A stretch of DNA of 64,000 nt from Oceanicoccus sp. KOV_DT_Chl (lineage in GTDB: Bacteria > Pseudomonadota > Gammaproteobacteria > Pseudomonadales > Dasaniaceae): assembly GCF_900120175.1 (NCBI RefSeq), contig NZ_FQLF01000005.1, forward strand, positions 746,501 to 810,500. Reading direction: 5' to 3'. This document shows, one piece after another, positions 19,896 through 30,860 of the stretch. Under the pieces are notes generated by a model, which saw nothing but the letters and a program-made list of their open reading frames with translations, was not told the DNA's origin and ran no database searches. The position numbers and the translations under genes were made by a program. Within the stretch, counting starts at the first letter, position 1; each line of letters begins with the position of its first letter.

Positions 19896-19958
19896 AGGCC
19901 CACATTACCTTGCTTCCAAAAAATTCATTATTAGTAACACCGGTTTTTAATTTTAAAA

Positions 19959-21482
19959 CTAGATATGTCCATTTAACCGAAACCAAACAATACATATATA
20001 AACAATTGCTGCAAAGAAACACACCAATGTTAGAACAACCATATCGGTTCGGAGCAATCGCCGGGTTAATGCTGTTCGCACATGGGGAACCACTGCCAGC
20101 AGCTCAATATTATTGGGCAAACTATGCATTAACTGAGATGCCGAGCGCACACGAGGATCAATTAATACATACATAACCATTAAACCCACAGACACAATCA
20201 ATCCAACAAATGGTGCTGCAAGCGCAAAATGAATAAAACGAATTCCTGACGGCATCAAAGGATAAACCGATGGTTCCTGTATTTTAAAACTGGTTCCCTG
20301 TCCCTCTACATCCAATGTCATCGACAATCGTGCTTTCTCTTTGCGACCTAACATCTCTTCATATATTTCACGGGTAACATCATAGTCCCTAACCAGTTCT
20401 GCCATTTCCGCCTCCTTGGAAGCAACTCTTTCCGCCCGCTTATACTCCTCCGCCAGCATCCGCTCTATGGCCTCCTTTCTTTTTCGCTGACTCCTTAAAT
20501 CAACCTCTGTTTCAGCCTGACGTCTTCGTAATTCTTCATACAGCGGGTTCTCCACTGAACTGGAATCTATTGATGAGGAGCGATAACCACCGCCCCCCTC
20601 CATAGCCTCTATAACTACTTCTTGAGCAGAAATTTGCTGCTTTAGCGAAACAATGTCCGGGTAGGTTTCCTGATAACTAAGCCTTAGAACATCCAACCTA
20701 TCTTTTAAAGCAACCAAGCGGTTTAACTCTTCATCAACTTTGCTTTTAGAACTTAAATATTCACTTTCTGAATCTAATTGTTGCTTTAAAGATATATCCC
20801 GAGATTCAATTTCATCGATACTCAATTTAAGCTCTTCAATCTGCAATCTCAATTGATTAATACGAGCGGAAACAGACTGCTCATTCCCATCCAGATTCTT
20901 TGACTTAAAATCTTTTAACTGCTTTTCCGCCAACAACAATTGCCGCTTATACGACACCACCTGCTGCTCGATAAACTCGTATGCACCACGGCTTTCTTGT
21001 CGCCGCTTATCTGACGTATCAGAAATAAACGCATCAACCACACTATTAAGAACGCGGAATGATAAATCCTGATCTTTATTCGAATAAAAGACTCGAAAAT
21101 AGTTTTTACCTTCATTCTTTATTTGAATATTACTGCGTAAATCATTAATCCGCGCCTCTTGCTGCTCAACACTGGTAGAGTCATCGACCAGGCCCATTTC
21201 CGTAGCTACTCGCAGCATGATTTTTCGAGTGTATATTAACTCCCTAGCCTGCTCTGAACGATCAATATCGGTAACCTCAGCACGACCTCTTAGCAAGGGT
21301 GCAATGATATTTGTTTCATCAGCATAGAGCATGGTGCTCGTTTCAAAACGTTCAGGCCAATAAACCCCAACAGCCAATACAGCAAATGTCACAACCAACA
21401 AGATACCAACAACCCAGGACCGCCACTCTATTAACTCGCGCCAAACCGCCCTGATAAGTTCCACGTAATACGTTGTTTCCAT
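19959..21482 (-). CDS. XrtA-type polysaccharide chain-length determinant (Wzz/GumC family)
   Basis: 507 residues. The first membrane helix is at about 24-42 after a Wzz-type N-terminus. A long periplasmic coiled coil fills about 150-380 (repeated heptads of Leu, Glu and Lys). A proline-rich motif EPSVYPLMPSG precedes the C-terminal helix at about 415-440, and a further helix lies at 475-500. This is the domain plan of XrtA-system co-polymerases, which set polymer length and bridge polymerase and export channel. It stands 22 bp after the export lipoprotein gene and 63 bp before the kinase-like gene. Confidence 0.93.
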   Translation of the reverse strand: METTYYVELIRAVWRELIEWRSWVVGILLVVTFAVLAVGVYWPERFETSTMLYADETNIIAPLLRGRAEVTDIDRSEQARELIYTRKIMLRVATEMGLVDDSTSVEQQEARINDLRSNIQIKNEGKNYFRVFYSNKDQDLSFRVLNSVVDAFISDTSDKRRQESRGAYEFIEQQVVSYKRQLLLAEKQLKDFKSKNLDGNEQSVSARINQLRLQIEELKLSIDEIESRDISLKQQLDSESEYLSSKSKVDEELNRLVALKDRLDVLRLSYQETYPDIVSLKQQISAQEVVIEAMEGGGGYRSSSIDSSSVENPLYEELRRRQAETEVDLRSQRKRKEAIERMLAEEYKRAERVASKEAEMAELVRDYDVTREIYEEMLGRKEKARLSMTLDVEGQGTSFKIQEPSVYPLMPSGIRFIHFALAAPFVGLIVSVGLMVMYVLIDPRVRSASQLMHSLPNNIELLAVVPHVRTALTRRLLRTDMVVLTLVCFFAAIVYICIVWFRLNGHI

Positions 21483-21503
21483 CCTTACTTTCTACCTTAA
21501 TAA

Positions 21504-22118
21504 TTAAAACGAGCGCTCAGGAACAGTTACAATATCTGACGGTACTAAACTGTAGTTAGTTTCAAGCTTGCCAGATTTTAAAATATCATCCAGATAAATT
21601 GGATAAACCTTCACCTCTCCCTCAGCTTTCCTGTATAGCTTTGACTTATTGCCTTGAGCAAACTCATTGGGCCCCCCGGCCATCAGCACCAGATCTAATA
21701 CTGTCATCCCTTTTCGGTAGGGTACAGATTGTGCATTCATAACCGCGCCGGTAACTCGAATACGATTTTGAAAATCAGAGCTACTGGGATTCGTTACTAT
21801 GACCGTCACTTTTGGATTCTTGATATATTCCAACAGATCATTAGTTATTATTTCACCCAGCGACTCAGTAGTGTTTCCTGACGCCAGCACATCACCAATC
21901 AATGACATTGAAATTTTTCCGTCTGGGCGGACAGGCACTTCCAAGCTTAATTTATCATTGCCCCATACATCTACTCTAATCACATCACCTACACCTATCG
22001 TGTAAGTCTCGGCACTGTACTCCTGCACAACTACCGGTTTTAACGAGACTTGCTGAGAAGACGAACCGCAGGCCGCCAAAAGCAACACACACACGCAAAA
22101 TATAATTCGCTCAAACAT
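21504..22118 (-). CDS. XrtA-type polysaccharide export lipoprotein (Wza-like)
   Basis: About 204 residues with a lipoprotein signal: hydrophobic stretch then LLLAAC, lipid-modified Cys at ~17. It contains a poly_export domain (YTIGVGDVIRVDVWGND; RPDGKISMSLIGDV) and one SLBB-like domain (IRVTGAVMNAQSVPYRKGMTV). It should form an outer-membrane-linked ring for polymer export. I prefer ATG 22118 over the GTG at 22127 because it gives a compact signal peptide and has AAGGG upstream. Confidence 0.93.
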   Translation of the reverse strand: MFERIIFCVCVLLLAACGSSSQQVSLKPVVVQEYSAETYTIGVGDVIRVDVWGNDKLSLEVPVRPDGKISMSLIGDVLASGNTTESLGEIITNDLLEYIKNPKVTVIVTNPSSSDFQNRIRVTGAVMNAQSVPYRKGMTVLDLVLMAGGPNEFAQGNKSKLYRKAEGEVKVYPIYLDDILKSGKLETNYSLVPSDIVTVPERSF

Positions 22119-22162
22119 AGAACACACCCTTATCCTTTACTCACGTTTTGTCGTACTTGTAT

Positions 22163-23578
22163 CTATCTAACGCCTTTACCAAGCAGAACAACTTCAACAC
22201 TTTGTACAACAATTAACAAATCCAGCAGCGAGCTGTGATTTTTAACATAATATAAATCGTAAACTAATTTATTAGCCGCATCATCCACTGACGCACCATA
22301 AGAATATTTCAACTGTGCCCATCCCATCAAACCAGGCTTAACTCTATGGCGAGCATCGTAATAGGGCAGCTGTTTACTCAAATCTTTCACAAACTCTGGT
22401 CGTTCTGGCCGAGGACCCACAAAACTCATTTCGCCCCGTAATACATTAAATATTTGTGGAAGTTCGTCTAAACGAGTATTGCGGATAAAAGCGCCAACCT
22501 TGGTAACGCGGCTATCATTTTGCTGTGCCCACACCGCTTTGCCATCTTTTTCAGCATCCTGGCGCATACTGCGGAATTTATAAATAGGAAATACGCGCCC
22601 TTTATAGCCAACGCGCTGCTGCGAATAGAGAACAGGGGCACCGCTCTCCAGGAATATTGCCAGCGCCGTTAACACCATGAATGGCCACATTACACTCAAC
22701 AGCAGCAAGCTGACAGTAATATCAAATAATCTTTTTGATTTGTCGCGTAGCTGACTGTATCTAAATTGATCACTTAAAATCATCCAACTGGTATTTATTT
22801 CAGATAATTCGATACGGGAAAACTCACGCTCGTAAAACTCAACTACCTCTGTAATGCGGGTCCCCGATAATTTGCAGTCAAGCAACTCCTCCAAAGGGAA
22901 GAAGCTGCCGCGATCTCGTCTACGCTCATCAATCGCAATTAATATTTCATCGACATGATGCTTTTTAACCAGATGCTTGATACCACCGACTGGATCCAGC
23001 AATAAATGAGAAGAAATCCCAACCGGTTCAGAGTCAGTAGGCACATAACCAACAATCGTACTGCCTTGCAATGGTTCAGCTTTTATCCGCTCGATAATTT
23101 TTGCTGCCCGAACACCCGCGCCCAATACTAAAATCCTGCGCTTTAACAGAGCCATATCCACCAGTGAATAAAAAGCCCAACGCAACAGCATCACAAGCAC
23201 CAGCGAGGAGCACACTGTCATAAATAAGCTACCCCGGGCCACTCCCGATACAGGAACAACAAAAGACAGCACTATCATTATTGCCAGGCCGAGCAAACAA
23301 TAACTCACCACGGTTCGAACGAACATGCTAATAAAGCCATCGCTAAGCCCAGCCCCATGCACCCCCATGGAGAACGTCGCTAGCAACATAACCGAGGCGT
23401 AGAGCAGGGCATACTGCTGCGCCTCCACATGAAACACGAATAATTCGTACTTAAAGCCAACCAGGTTATAAACCACACTAAAATAAGCGGCCGCCATCAA
23501 CAAAGCGAACTCGAGCACAGCCAATAACAAATAGGGGAGCTGTATATGATGATTAAACACCTGAATATGCGCTGTCAC
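22163..23578 (-). CDS. XrtA-associated initiating phosphoglycosyltransferase (bacterial sugar transferase)
   Basis: 471 residues: four N-terminal membrane helices, a CoA/NAD-like central domain ([15 protein letters not shown]), a further helix at ~285-310 and the bacterial sugar transferase domain with [26 protein letters not shown] and [11 protein letters not shown]. It transfers a sugar-1-phosphate to undecaprenyl phosphate and so starts EPS assembly. This is the TIGR03013-type enzyme of XrtA loci. The start is GTG at 23578, five bases after GAGG. It is the first gene of the leftward export operon. Confidence 0.94.
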   Translation of the reverse strand: MTAHIQVFNHHIQLPYLLLAVLEFALLMAAAYFSVVYNLVGFKYELFVFHVEAQQYALLYASVMLLATFSMGVHGAGLSDGFISMFVRTVVSYCLLGLAIMIVLSFVVPVSGVARGSLFMTVCSSLVLVMLLRWAFYSLVDMALLKRRILVLGAGVRAAKIIERIKAEPLQGSTIVGYVPTDSEPVGISSHLLLDPVGGIKHLVKKHHVDEILIAIDERRRDRGSFFPLEELLDCKLSGTRITEVVEFYEREFSRIELSEINTSWMILSDQFRYSQLRDKSKRLFDITVSLLLLSVMWPFMVLTALAIFLESGAPVLYSQQRVGYKGRVFPIYKFRSMRQDAEKDGKAVWAQQNDSRVTKVGAFIRNTRLDELPQIFNVLRGEMSFVGPRPERPEFVKDLSKQLPYYDARHRVKPGLMGWAQLKYSYGASVDDAANKLVYDLYYVKNHSSLLDLLIVVQSVEVVLLGKGVR

Positions 23579-23877
23579 TTAGGCCTCAACTTAATAGTGG
23601 TCTGTATGAAATATTTGTATATTTGCCCATTATTTCAAACACGGGCGATTTGATAGCTTTAAAGAAGAATAACCAGATCTTAAATAATGGTTATTTTAAG
23701 ACAAACAACTCAAGAAGATAGACCAACTTAAACAACCAATCCACTTTGGTTTTAGCAATTATTCCACTTAACATAGGTATCATAGTAATATAGTTTGTAT
23801 TCATTACTATGTATTTATACTGGCATTTATACTCATACATACAAAACTCTCTTTCAACTGACTCCTAGGCTTACACC
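23579..23877. other. Divergent intergenic region between EPS operon and pgi
   Basis: A 299-bp region that should carry promoters for the leftward EPS export operon and for pgi. Toward pgi there is TTGTAT (23795-23800) and TATACT (23816-23821), but the spacing is only 15, so it is a weak candidate. A short palindrome AAATAATGGTTATTT lies near 23683-23697 and could be an operator. I found no sigma-54 site, although XrtA loci in other bacteria can use one. Confidence 0.45.
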
Positions 23878-25493
23878 GTGACTAACTCTCGCCCAGCTTC
23901 CCATGAGCTCCCTGAATGGGGTCGACTACACAATTTGGCAACCACTGCAAAACAGAGAAATATCTCTGATTACTTCAGTACCGGGCAACGCACTAATAGC
24001 AGCCTAAGATTTCAGGCCGCTGGGCTTTGTGCTGACCTATCACGTCACCATATAGATGAAGAAATTCTGGAGACCTTATTAAAACTTGCCAACAAAACAG
24101 CCCTACCAAGCAAAATTCAGCAACTTATCAATGGTGACAAGCTCAATTTTACCGAAGATCGTTCAGCGCTTCACACCAGCTTGCGCGGCCCCAGCGGCCC
24201 CATAGACTGCCAACTAGTCGTGCAGCAGTGCTTAAAAAAAATAGAATCTATTGTTGATGCAGTGCACTCGGGACAATGGTTGGGATTCAGCGGAAAACCG
24301 ATTAGACATGTAGTCAACATCGGTATCGGGGGGTCGGATCTCGGCCCCAAAATGGCTACGCTGGCGCTAACGCCTTACCACACCCCAGTACTCAATGTAT
24401 ATTTTGTATCCAATGTCGACCCCAGTGACATCGAACAAACGCTAGCCAAACTTGACCCTGAAACTACTCTATTTACCGTAGCGTCAAAGACATGGACAAC
24501 ACTGGAAACCCTCGCCAATGCCGATACTGCAAAGGCATGGCTACAGCATAGCGCTCTGGATGCAGATATCAGCAACCACTTTATTGCTGTTTCTTCCCGG
24601 CCAGACCGCTGCCAGCAATATGGCATTAAGGCGGAAAATATCCTGCCTATATGGGATTGGGTCGGCGGCCGCTATTCTTTATGGTCTGCCATAGGACTTC
24701 CCATTGCCCTTGCCACCAGCTTCGAACATTTTACCGAGCTGCTTAACGGCGGACAGCAAATGGACAACCACTTCGCCACCAGCCCATTAAAAGAAAATAT
24801 TCCGGTACTCATGGCCCTGCTGGAAATTTGGTACGTCAACTTTTGGAACGCGGGTAGTTTGGCAATATTGCCTTATGATCATAATTTGAGGCTACTGCCC
24901 GAGCATTTGCAGCAATTGATCATGGAAAGTAATGGCAAGCATGTTTCATGTGAGGGCACCACACTCCCCTATCAAACCTGCCCGGTTATTTGGGGGCCGC
25001 AGGCACCAATGGCCAGCACTCCTTCCATCAACTTCTACACCAGGGCACCCGACTCATTCCCGTTGATTTTATTTTGCCTCTGACCAGTCACAGCAGCAAT
25101 AGCCTGCAACACAGCCATCTGGTGGCAAACTGCCTTGCTCAAGCGCAAGCGTTGATGGATGGCACCGATAAACAACCTCTGGCCGGGCTTAGCGAAGAAG
25201 AACAGCAATTAGCACTACACAAAGCTATTCCCGGCAATAAACCTTCAACGCTGATCAGCATGCAGCAACTCACACCGTCCACCGTCGGCGCACTGATTGC
25301 GCTTTATGAGCACAAAGTCTTCGCTGCAAGCTGCCTATGGAATATCAATGCTTTCGACCAGTGGGGGGTGGAATTAGGTAAATCAATCTCGTCAACAATT
25401 CATTCTGCACTATCCTGTAACAGCGATAAAATAGACAACCCCGCTACAGCCAACGCTATAGTGGACTATATAAAGGCACAATCGGCTAACTAA
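23878..25493 (+). CDS. pgi: Glucose-6-phosphate isomerase, interrupted by a one-base frameshift
   Basis: Interconverts glucose-6-phosphate and fructose-6-phosphate, linking glycolysis to GDP-mannose and UDP-glucose supply. The first frame (23878-25083, GTG start) covers the sugar-binding domain, including [25 protein letters not shown] and the substrate loop. It is then lost at VIWG. The second frame (from ~24993 to 25493) resumes with [19 protein letters not shown] and contains the family C-terminus. Adding one G to the run at 24992-24996 restores a single 538-residue protein; E. coli Pgi has 549. The break is probably a sequence error. It lies upstream of the TviB-type dehydrogenase gene on the same strand. 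Confidence 0.93.
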
Positions 25494-25524
25494 CATCCTT
25501 ATTACTGACGGAGCACATGCAATA

Positions 25525-26802
25525 ATGCCATTCAAGGATCAACCCAAAATCGCCATTATCGGCCTCGGCTATGTCGGCCTTCCTCTGGCCGCAGAGTTCG
25601 GCAAGCAACTGCCCTGTGTCGGTTTCGATATCAATCAAAGGCGAGTGAAAGAACTACAACAGGGTCTGGATAACACCCTCGAACTATCTACTGAAGAATT
25701 GAGCCAAGCGACGCACTTGCAATATTCCTGGCAAACCGAAGACATCGCTGATTGTGATATTTATATCATTACAGTGCCGACACCCATCGATGACAGCAAA
25801 CAACCAGACCTGAGCCCGCTTATCTCGGCATCCAAATTGGTTGGCGCCGTTATCCAACAAAACAATATTGTTATCTATGAATCAACTGTTTATCCCGGCT
25901 GCACGGAAGAAGCCTGCATCCCGGTGATAGAGGCTACGTCCGGCCTTACTTTCAACCAGCACTTTTTTGCTGGCTATAGCCCGGAACGCATTAACCCCGG
26001 TGACAAAAATCATCGTGTCACTAATATCATCAAAGTCACTTCAGGCTCCACCCCTGAAACCGCTAACTATGTCGATCAACTTTACCAACGAATAGTGACC
26101 GTAGGCACACACAAAGCCAGCAGCATTAAAGTCGCCGAGGCGTCCAAAGTTATCGAAAACACTCAGCGGGACGTCAATATCGCACTCATTAATGAGCTGG
26201 CCTTAATTTTTAATCGCCTGCATATTAATACCGAGGACGTGCTGGAGGCGGCTGGTACTAAATGGAATTTTCTGCCTTTCCGTCCAGGCCTGGTAGGCGG
26301 CCACTGCATTGGTGTCGACCCCTATTATCTGGTTCACAAAGCCGAGCAAGCCGGCTACCACCCGCAGATTATTTCCGCCAGCCGGCGTATTAATGATCGC
26401 ATGGGGCATTTAGTCGCCACGGAAGTGATGCGCCTGATGACACAAAAACGCATCCACATTGTTGACGCTAACGTTTTGATTCTGGGTTTGGCTTTTAAAG
26501 AAAATTGCCCGGATTTACGCAACACCCGGGTAATGGATATAGTTAACGAATTAAAAAGCTGTAACGCCAAGGTTCATATCCATGATCCATGGGTATCTGC
26601 AGAAGAAGCCAAGCAAGTATTCGACGTCGATCTAGTAGAAACACCACAAACCGATTTCTACGACACCATTATTCTTGCGGTAGCACATGACGAATTCAAA
26701 CAAATGGGAATAGAGAATATTCGCCAGCTAGCCAAATCAGAGTCCATTATTTTTGATATCAAATACGCCTTCCCTAGTGACGCAGTTGACGGCCGCTTAT
26801 AA
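25525..26802 (+). CDS. tviB: UDP-N-acetylglucosamine 6-dehydrogenase, TviB type
   Basis: A 425-residue nucleotide-sugar dehydrogenase that oxidises C-6 of UDP-GlcNAc (or UDP-GalNAc) with NAD to the uronic acid. It shows the Rossmann motif [10 protein letters not shown] at the N-terminus, TVPTPID, the active-site cysteine loop [12 protein letters not shown] near residue 260, and [14 protein letters not shown] in the C-terminal domain. The sequence follows the TviB/WbpO subgroup closely rather than UDP-glucose dehydrogenase. ATG at 25525 follows GGAG by 11 bases. It probably supplies an acidic sugar for the EPS. WecC-like use of UDP-ManNAc is a less likely alternative. Confidence 0.92.
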   Translation: MPFKDQPKIAIIGLGYVGLPLAAEFGKQLPCVGFDINQRRVKELQQGLDNTLELSTEELSQATHLQYSWQTEDIADCDIYIITVPTPIDDSKQPDLSPLISASKLVGAVIQQNNIVIYESTVYPGCTEEACIPVIEATSGLTFNQHFFAGYSPERINPGDKNHRVTNIIKVTSGSTPETANYVDQLYQRIVTVGTHKASSIKVAEASKVIENTQRDVNIALINELALIFNRLHINTEDVLEAAGTKWNFLPFRPGLVGGHCIGVDPYYLVHKAEQAGYHPQIISASRRINDRMGHLVATEVMRLMTQKRIHIVDANVLILGLAFKENCPDLRNTRVMDIVNELKSCNAKVHIHDPWVSAEEAKQVFDVDLVETPQTDFYDTIILAVAHDEFKQMGIENIRQLAKSESIIFDIKYAFPSDAVDGRL

Positions 26803-26818
26803 GCTTCCAGAGTTATTC

Positions 26819-26861
26819 CCAGACATTAAAAAAGGCACTAAGTGCCTTTTTTAATGTCTGG
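26819..26861. terminator. Bidirectional terminator, 20-bp perfect stem
   Basis: Two perfectly complementary 20-base arms (26819-26838 and 26842-26861) flank a 3-base loop. Each strand offers A-rich then T-rich runs inside the arms around a GGCAC/GTGCC core. It lies between the convergent tviB and phosphomannomutase genes and can stop both transcripts. Confidence 0.92.
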
Positions 26862-26894
26862 AAAATAGATATCAAGACGAAGCAGCTAATACAC

Positions 26895-28253
26895 TCAATT
26901 AACGCTAGCCAATAAATCAAGCAACACTTTAGTTTTCGCTTCCATCAGTTCGCTGCTACCTTTGCTTTCCACATTCAATCTCACCACCGGCTCAGTGTTA
27001 GACATCCGCAAATTAAACCGCCAGTCTTCGAACTCCATACTCAAACCATCGGTGTGATCCACTTTTAACGCCTGATCAACAAACTGGCTCTCTGCCAGCT
27101 TGATTGCCGCACCAGGATCCGCAATTGTACTATTAATCTCACCACTACAAGGATAAGCAGCCATTCGCTTCAAAACCATAGTTGACAAAGGCTCTCCGCG
27201 TTTCGAAATTAATTGCGTAACTAACAACCAGGGAATCATGCCACTATCACAATAAGCAAAATCACGAAAATAATGATGAGCACTCATCTCACCGCCGTAA
27301 ACGGCATTCTCCAACCGCATCCGCTCTTTGATAAACGCATGCCCTGTTTTACTCTGCACAGCAGAGCCGCCATTGGCCTCAACAATATCAATCGTATTCC
27401 AGGTTAGTCGCGGGTCGTGGACAACTTTTTCACCCTTGCTTGCAAGCAAAAATGCTTCTGCCAACAAGCCGACCACATAATAACCCTCAATAAAATCGCC
27501 ATTTTCATCAAAGAAAAAACAACGGTCAAAATCACCATCCCAGGCAATACCCAAATCAGCACCATGTTCTTTAACAGCATTGATAGTGATCGTACGATTT
27601 TCTGGCAGCAAGGGGTTGGGCACGCCGTTAGGAAAATTTCCATCCGGTTGGTGATGCAGTTTAATAAACTCAAAGGGCAGTTTTTTCTCAATTAAATCAA
27701 TAACTGCACCGGCACCACCATTGCCCGCATTCACGACAACTTTTAATGGTTTTAACTCAGCCACATCAACATAAGTTAGTAAATGCTCGATATAGGCCTC
27801 AGCATGATCGAGTGACTGCATCTTTCCAGGGTTCTCAGTTTCCGGAAAATTATTTTCCTCAGCCAGTCGCTTGATATCAAATAACCCGGTATCACCACTG
27901 ATAGGCTTGGATTGTTCACGTACAAACTTCATCCCATTATAATCTTTGGGATTGTGGCTTGCAGTTACGGCGATGCCGCCATCCATTGCAAAGTGCGAAG
28001 TGGCGAAATAAATTTCTTCTGTACCACACTGGCCGATATCGTAAACATCAACCCCGGCATCCATTAACCCACGACTTAATGCCGCTTTTATGTCCTCACT
28101 TGAAAGCCGGATATCATGACCAACTACTACTTTTTTGGGCGAGACAACCGCCGCATAAGCGCGACCAATCGCATAAGCGATATCTACATTGAGTTCATCC
28201 GGGACCCGGCCTCGGATATCATAGGCTTTAAAACAAGTTAATTCTTTTGACAT
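26895..28253 (-). CDS. manB: Phosphomannomutase / phosphoglucomutase
   Basis: 452 residues. Interconverts hexose-6-phosphate and hexose-1-phosphate, giving mannose-1-phosphate for ManC and probably glucose-1-phosphate for GalU. All four family signatures are present: AYDIRGRVP, the phosphoserine loop [12 protein letters not shown], the metal loop DGDFDRC and the phosphate-binding [21 protein letters not shown] is the sugar-recognition loop. ATG 28253 is used instead of the TTG one codon upstream. It is the last gene of the manC-galU-manB run. Confidence 0.94.
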   Translation of the reverse strand: MSKELTCFKAYDIRGRVPDELNVDIAYAIGRAYAAVVSPKKVVVGHDIRLSSEDIKAALSRGLMDAGVDVYDIGQCGTEEIYFATSHFAMDGGIAVTASHNPKDYNGMKFVREQSKPISGDTGLFDIKRLAEENNFPETENPGKMQSLDHAEAYIEHLLTYVDVAELKPLKVVVNAGNGGAGAVIDLIEKKLPFEFIKLHHQPDGNFPNGVPNPLLPENRTITINAVKEHGADLGIAWDGDFDRCFFFDENGDFIEGYYVVGLLAEAFLLASKGEKVVHDPRLTWNTIDIVEANGGSAVQSKTGHAFIKERMRLENAVYGGEMSAHHYFRDFAYCDSGMIPWLLVTQLISKRGEPLSTMVLKRMAAYPCSGEINSTIADPGAAIKLAESQFVDQALKVDHTDGLSMEFEDWRFNLRMSNTEPVVRLNVESKGSSELMEAKTKVLLDLLASVN

Positions 28254-28273
28254 CAATACGACTCTTTAAAAAG

Positions 28274-29101
28274 TTATTGGGCTTTGTAAATATTTTTATA
28301 AACAAAATTAGTCGCATCCACAAAACCATCGACGCTACCGCAATCAAAACGTTTGCCTTCGAATTTATAGGCCATAACGCAGCCATTCTTAGCCTGCGTT
28401 AGCAGTGCGTCGGTCAATTGCACTTCCCCACCCTTGCCCGGCGGAGTATCCCGTAAAATATCAAAAATATCAGGCGTTAAAATATAGCGACCAATAATGG
28501 CCAAATTTGATGGTGCTTCATCAGGTTTGGGTTTTTCCACCATATCGTCCACCCGATACAAACCATCTTTTAATGCCTCACCAGCGATAACACCGTATTT
28601 TTCAGTTTGATCTTTGGGTACTTCCTGAATTGCCACAATACTGCAACGAAACTGCTTATATAGCTTGACCATTTGCGCTAACACACTATCGCCATCATTA
28701 AGACATAAATCATCCGATAGCACTACACCAAAAGGCTCATTACCGATTAGCGTTTCGCCAGTCAAGATTGCATGGCCCAAACCTTTCATTTCACGCTGGC
28801 GGGTCATAGTAAAAGTCGCCTGATCTAGCACGCCGCGAATACTAGTTAAATAAGTTTCCTTCGCCGTGCCGGAGATTTGATGCTCCAACTCATAACTAAT
28901 ATCAAAGTGATCAGTAATTGCGCGCTTACCTCTCCCTGTTACAAACGCCATTTGATTCATACCAGCAGCAATAGCTTCCTCAACGCCATATTGCACCAGC
29001 GGTTTATTCACTACTGGCAACATCTCTTTAGGCATAGACTTGGTTGCGGGTAAAAATCGAGTACCGTAACCGGCAACGGGGAATAAACATTTTTTTATCA
29101 T
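28274..29101 (-). CDS. galU: UTP-glucose-1-phosphate uridylyltransferase
   Basis: 275 residues; makes UDP-glucose from UTP and glucose-1-phosphate. The N-terminal nucleotide loop GYGTRFLPATKSMPKEMLPV starts at residue 9. Later motifs are VLSDDLCLN, VEKPKPDEAPSNLAI and GKRFDCGSVDGF. Length matches the short Pseudomonas-type GalU. It lies 20 bp before manB and 51 bp after manC in the leftward direction. UDP-glucose is a probable donor for the EPS and cell envelope glycans. Confidence 0.96.
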   Translation of the reverse strand: MIKKCLFPVAGYGTRFLPATKSMPKEMLPVVNKPLVQYGVEEAIAAGMNQMAFVTGRGKRAITDHFDISYELEHQISGTAKETYLTSIRGVLDQATFTMTRQREMKGLGHAILTGETLIGNEPFGVVLSDDLCLNDGDSVLAQMVKLYKQFRCSIVAIQEVPKDQTEKYGVIAGEALKDGLYRVDDMVEKPKPDEAPSNLAIIGRYILTPDIFDILRDTPPGKGGEVQLTDALLTQAKNGCVMAYKFEGKRFDCGSVDGFVDATNFVYKNIYKAQ

Positions 29102-29152
29102 TGAGACTTACCACTCATTGGTTAATTAATTTAATTCAAGTCTATAAAATTT

Positions 29153-30562
29153 CTATTTACTGCGGCCATAAACATCTTCAAAGCGCACAATATCATCCTC
29201 CCCCAAGTAACTGCCACTTTGTACTTCAATCAACTCCAAAGGAATAACACCAGTGTTGGCTAAGCGATGCTTTGTTCCAAGCGGAATATACGTTGACTGA
29301 TCCTCAGACAATATAAATTCCTTTTCTCCACAAGTAACCACCGCGGTACCACTCACTACAATCCAATGTTCCGCGCGATGGTGATGAAGCTGTAACGACA
29401 ATTTTTGGCCGGGAGTAACAATAATTCGCTTAACTTGAAAACGCTCTGACATCGCCAGTGATTCATAAGAACCCCAGGGACGATACACCTTGGTATGTGA
29501 GTTAACTTCATCACGCTGCTGCGCTTTGAGCGTATTAACAATCGCTTTAACATCCTGCACTTGATCCTTGTCTGCGACCAGTACAGCATCTGCAGTCTCA
29601 ACGACCACTATATTATCTACCCCAACAGTAGTCACTAAGCGGGAGTTACTATGAATATAACTATTACCTGTGTTGTGTAAAATAGTATCGCCTTTTGCCA
29701 CATTGCCGGATGCATCTTTTTCCGCTACATCCCACAGACTGGACCATGCGCCCACATCACTCCAACCACAGGAAAGCGGTACTACCATCCCTTTTTTAGT
29801 ATGTTCCATCACAGCATAATCAATGGAATCACTTGGGCAAGCTTCAAACGCTGCGGCCTCCAAACGGATAAAGTCGAGGTCATTCTCCCCTTGATCAAAT
29901 GCGGTCTGCACTGCCAATAACATCTCTGGTGCAAACTGCTTCAACTCATCAAGATAGCTTTGAGCACTCAGCAAAAACATGCCGCTATTCCAAAAATAAT
30001 CACCACTAGTCACGTATTGCTGGGCAACATCGGCAGACGGCTTCTCGACAAATTCAGCCAATGGATAACATCCCTCTACCAGCTGATCGCCCCGACGTAT
30101 ATAGCCATAGCCTGTCTCAGGCGATGCAGGCACAATACCAAAAGTCACTAGGCTACCCTGCTTAGCCTGCACCAAGCCCGCCTCAACCGCTGCAGCAAAT
30201 GCGGCAACATCTTTCACAATATGATCCGCAGGCATCACCAACAGCACTGCTTCGGCATCCTGTTTCAATGCCTGTAATGCAGCTGCAGCTACTGCCGGAG
30301 CTGTATTACGGCCAACCGGTTCAAGAATAATCGCATTTGCCTGACATTTTGCTGAACGCAATTCTTCAGCCACCAAAAACCGGTGTTCCTGGTTACAAAC
30401 CACTATGGGGTCGACGGCCTCCAAGCCTGCCGACCGTTGCAGGGTTTCCGCTAACATACTCAAATCACCAGCTAAAGGCAGAAACTGCTTGGGATTCAAT
30501 TCTCGCGATAACGGCCACAAACGGCTGCCAACTCCGCCCGAAAGGACAACAGGTATTAACAT
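29153..30562 (-). CDS. manC: Mannose-1-phosphate guanylyltransferase / mannose-6-phosphate isomerase
   Basis: 469 residues, bifunctional type II enzyme like AlgA/CpsB. The N-terminal GDP-mannose pyrophosphorylase domain has LSGGVGSRLWPLSRELNPKQ (residues ~8-27) and FVEKPS. The C-terminal cupin domain (about 355-469) has the isomerase elements VYRPWGSYESL and LQLHHHRAEHWIVV with the metal-binding histidines. It produces GDP-mannose from mannose-6-phosphate. It heads the manC-galU-manB operon; AAGGA lies just before the ATG. Confidence 0.95.
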   Translation of the reverse strand: MLIPVVLSGGVGSRLWPLSRELNPKQFLPLAGDLSMLAETLQRSAGLEAVDPIVVCNQEHRFLVAEELRSAKCQANAIILEPVGRNTAPAVAAAALQALKQDAEAVLLVMPADHIVKDVAAFAAAVEAGLVQAKQGSLVTFGIVPASPETGYGYIRRGDQLVEGCYPLAEFVEKPSADVAQQYVTSGDYFWNSGMFLLSAQSYLDELKQFAPEMLLAVQTAFDQGENDLDFIRLEAAAFEACPSDSIDYAVMEHTKKGMVVPLSCGWSDVGAWSSLWDVAEKDASGNVAKGDTILHNTGNSYIHSNSRLVTTVGVDNIVVVETADAVLVADKDQVQDVKAIVNTLKAQQRDEVNSHTKVYRPWGSYESLAMSERFQVKRIIVTPGQKLSLQLHHHRAEHWIVVSGTAVVTCGEKEFILSEDQSTYIPLGTKHRLANTGVIPLELIEVQSGSYLGEDDIVRFEDVYGRSK

Positions 30563-30702
30563 TTATTTTTCCTTATTGGTTCAGCTCGATAATTTAGTGG
30601 CGATAGCAGTCTTGCATAAGTCAGATATTGACAGGCAGGTGCTACCACACAATTAAATCAACACTTTTTTACCTATATAAAATCGCTTCAGATAATTTAT
30701 TA

Positions 30703-30730
30703 TTCTGTGATACTGCTGCAATCCTATAAT
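30703..30730 (+). promoter_or_regulatory. Possible fabA promoter
   Basis: A perfect -10 hexamer TATAAT at 30725-30730 has TTCTGT 16 bases upstream as a poor -35. It would start transcription about 125 bases before fabA. I see no clear FabR- or FadR-type palindrome nearby. Confidence 0.3.
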
Positions 30731-30860
30731 ATGAACAACAATATTCCCAGTACAATCAACACCTTAATAGTGGCAATTATTGGCTTGCGACGCTGCCATC
30801 GATTACAATGTCGGCTTTTCGCCCTCAGCAGGGTAATTTTTCTATCTACTGGACGCCTTT

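Noticed and set aside
19910-20176. 88-residue plus-strand frame opposite the chain-length gene
   Set aside because: It lies mostly antisense to the conserved C-terminus of that gene and has no supporting features.
23579-23877. Sigma-54 promoter for the XrtA export operon
   Set aside because: No GG/GC pair with correct spacing on either strand here or in the other EPS intergenic regions.
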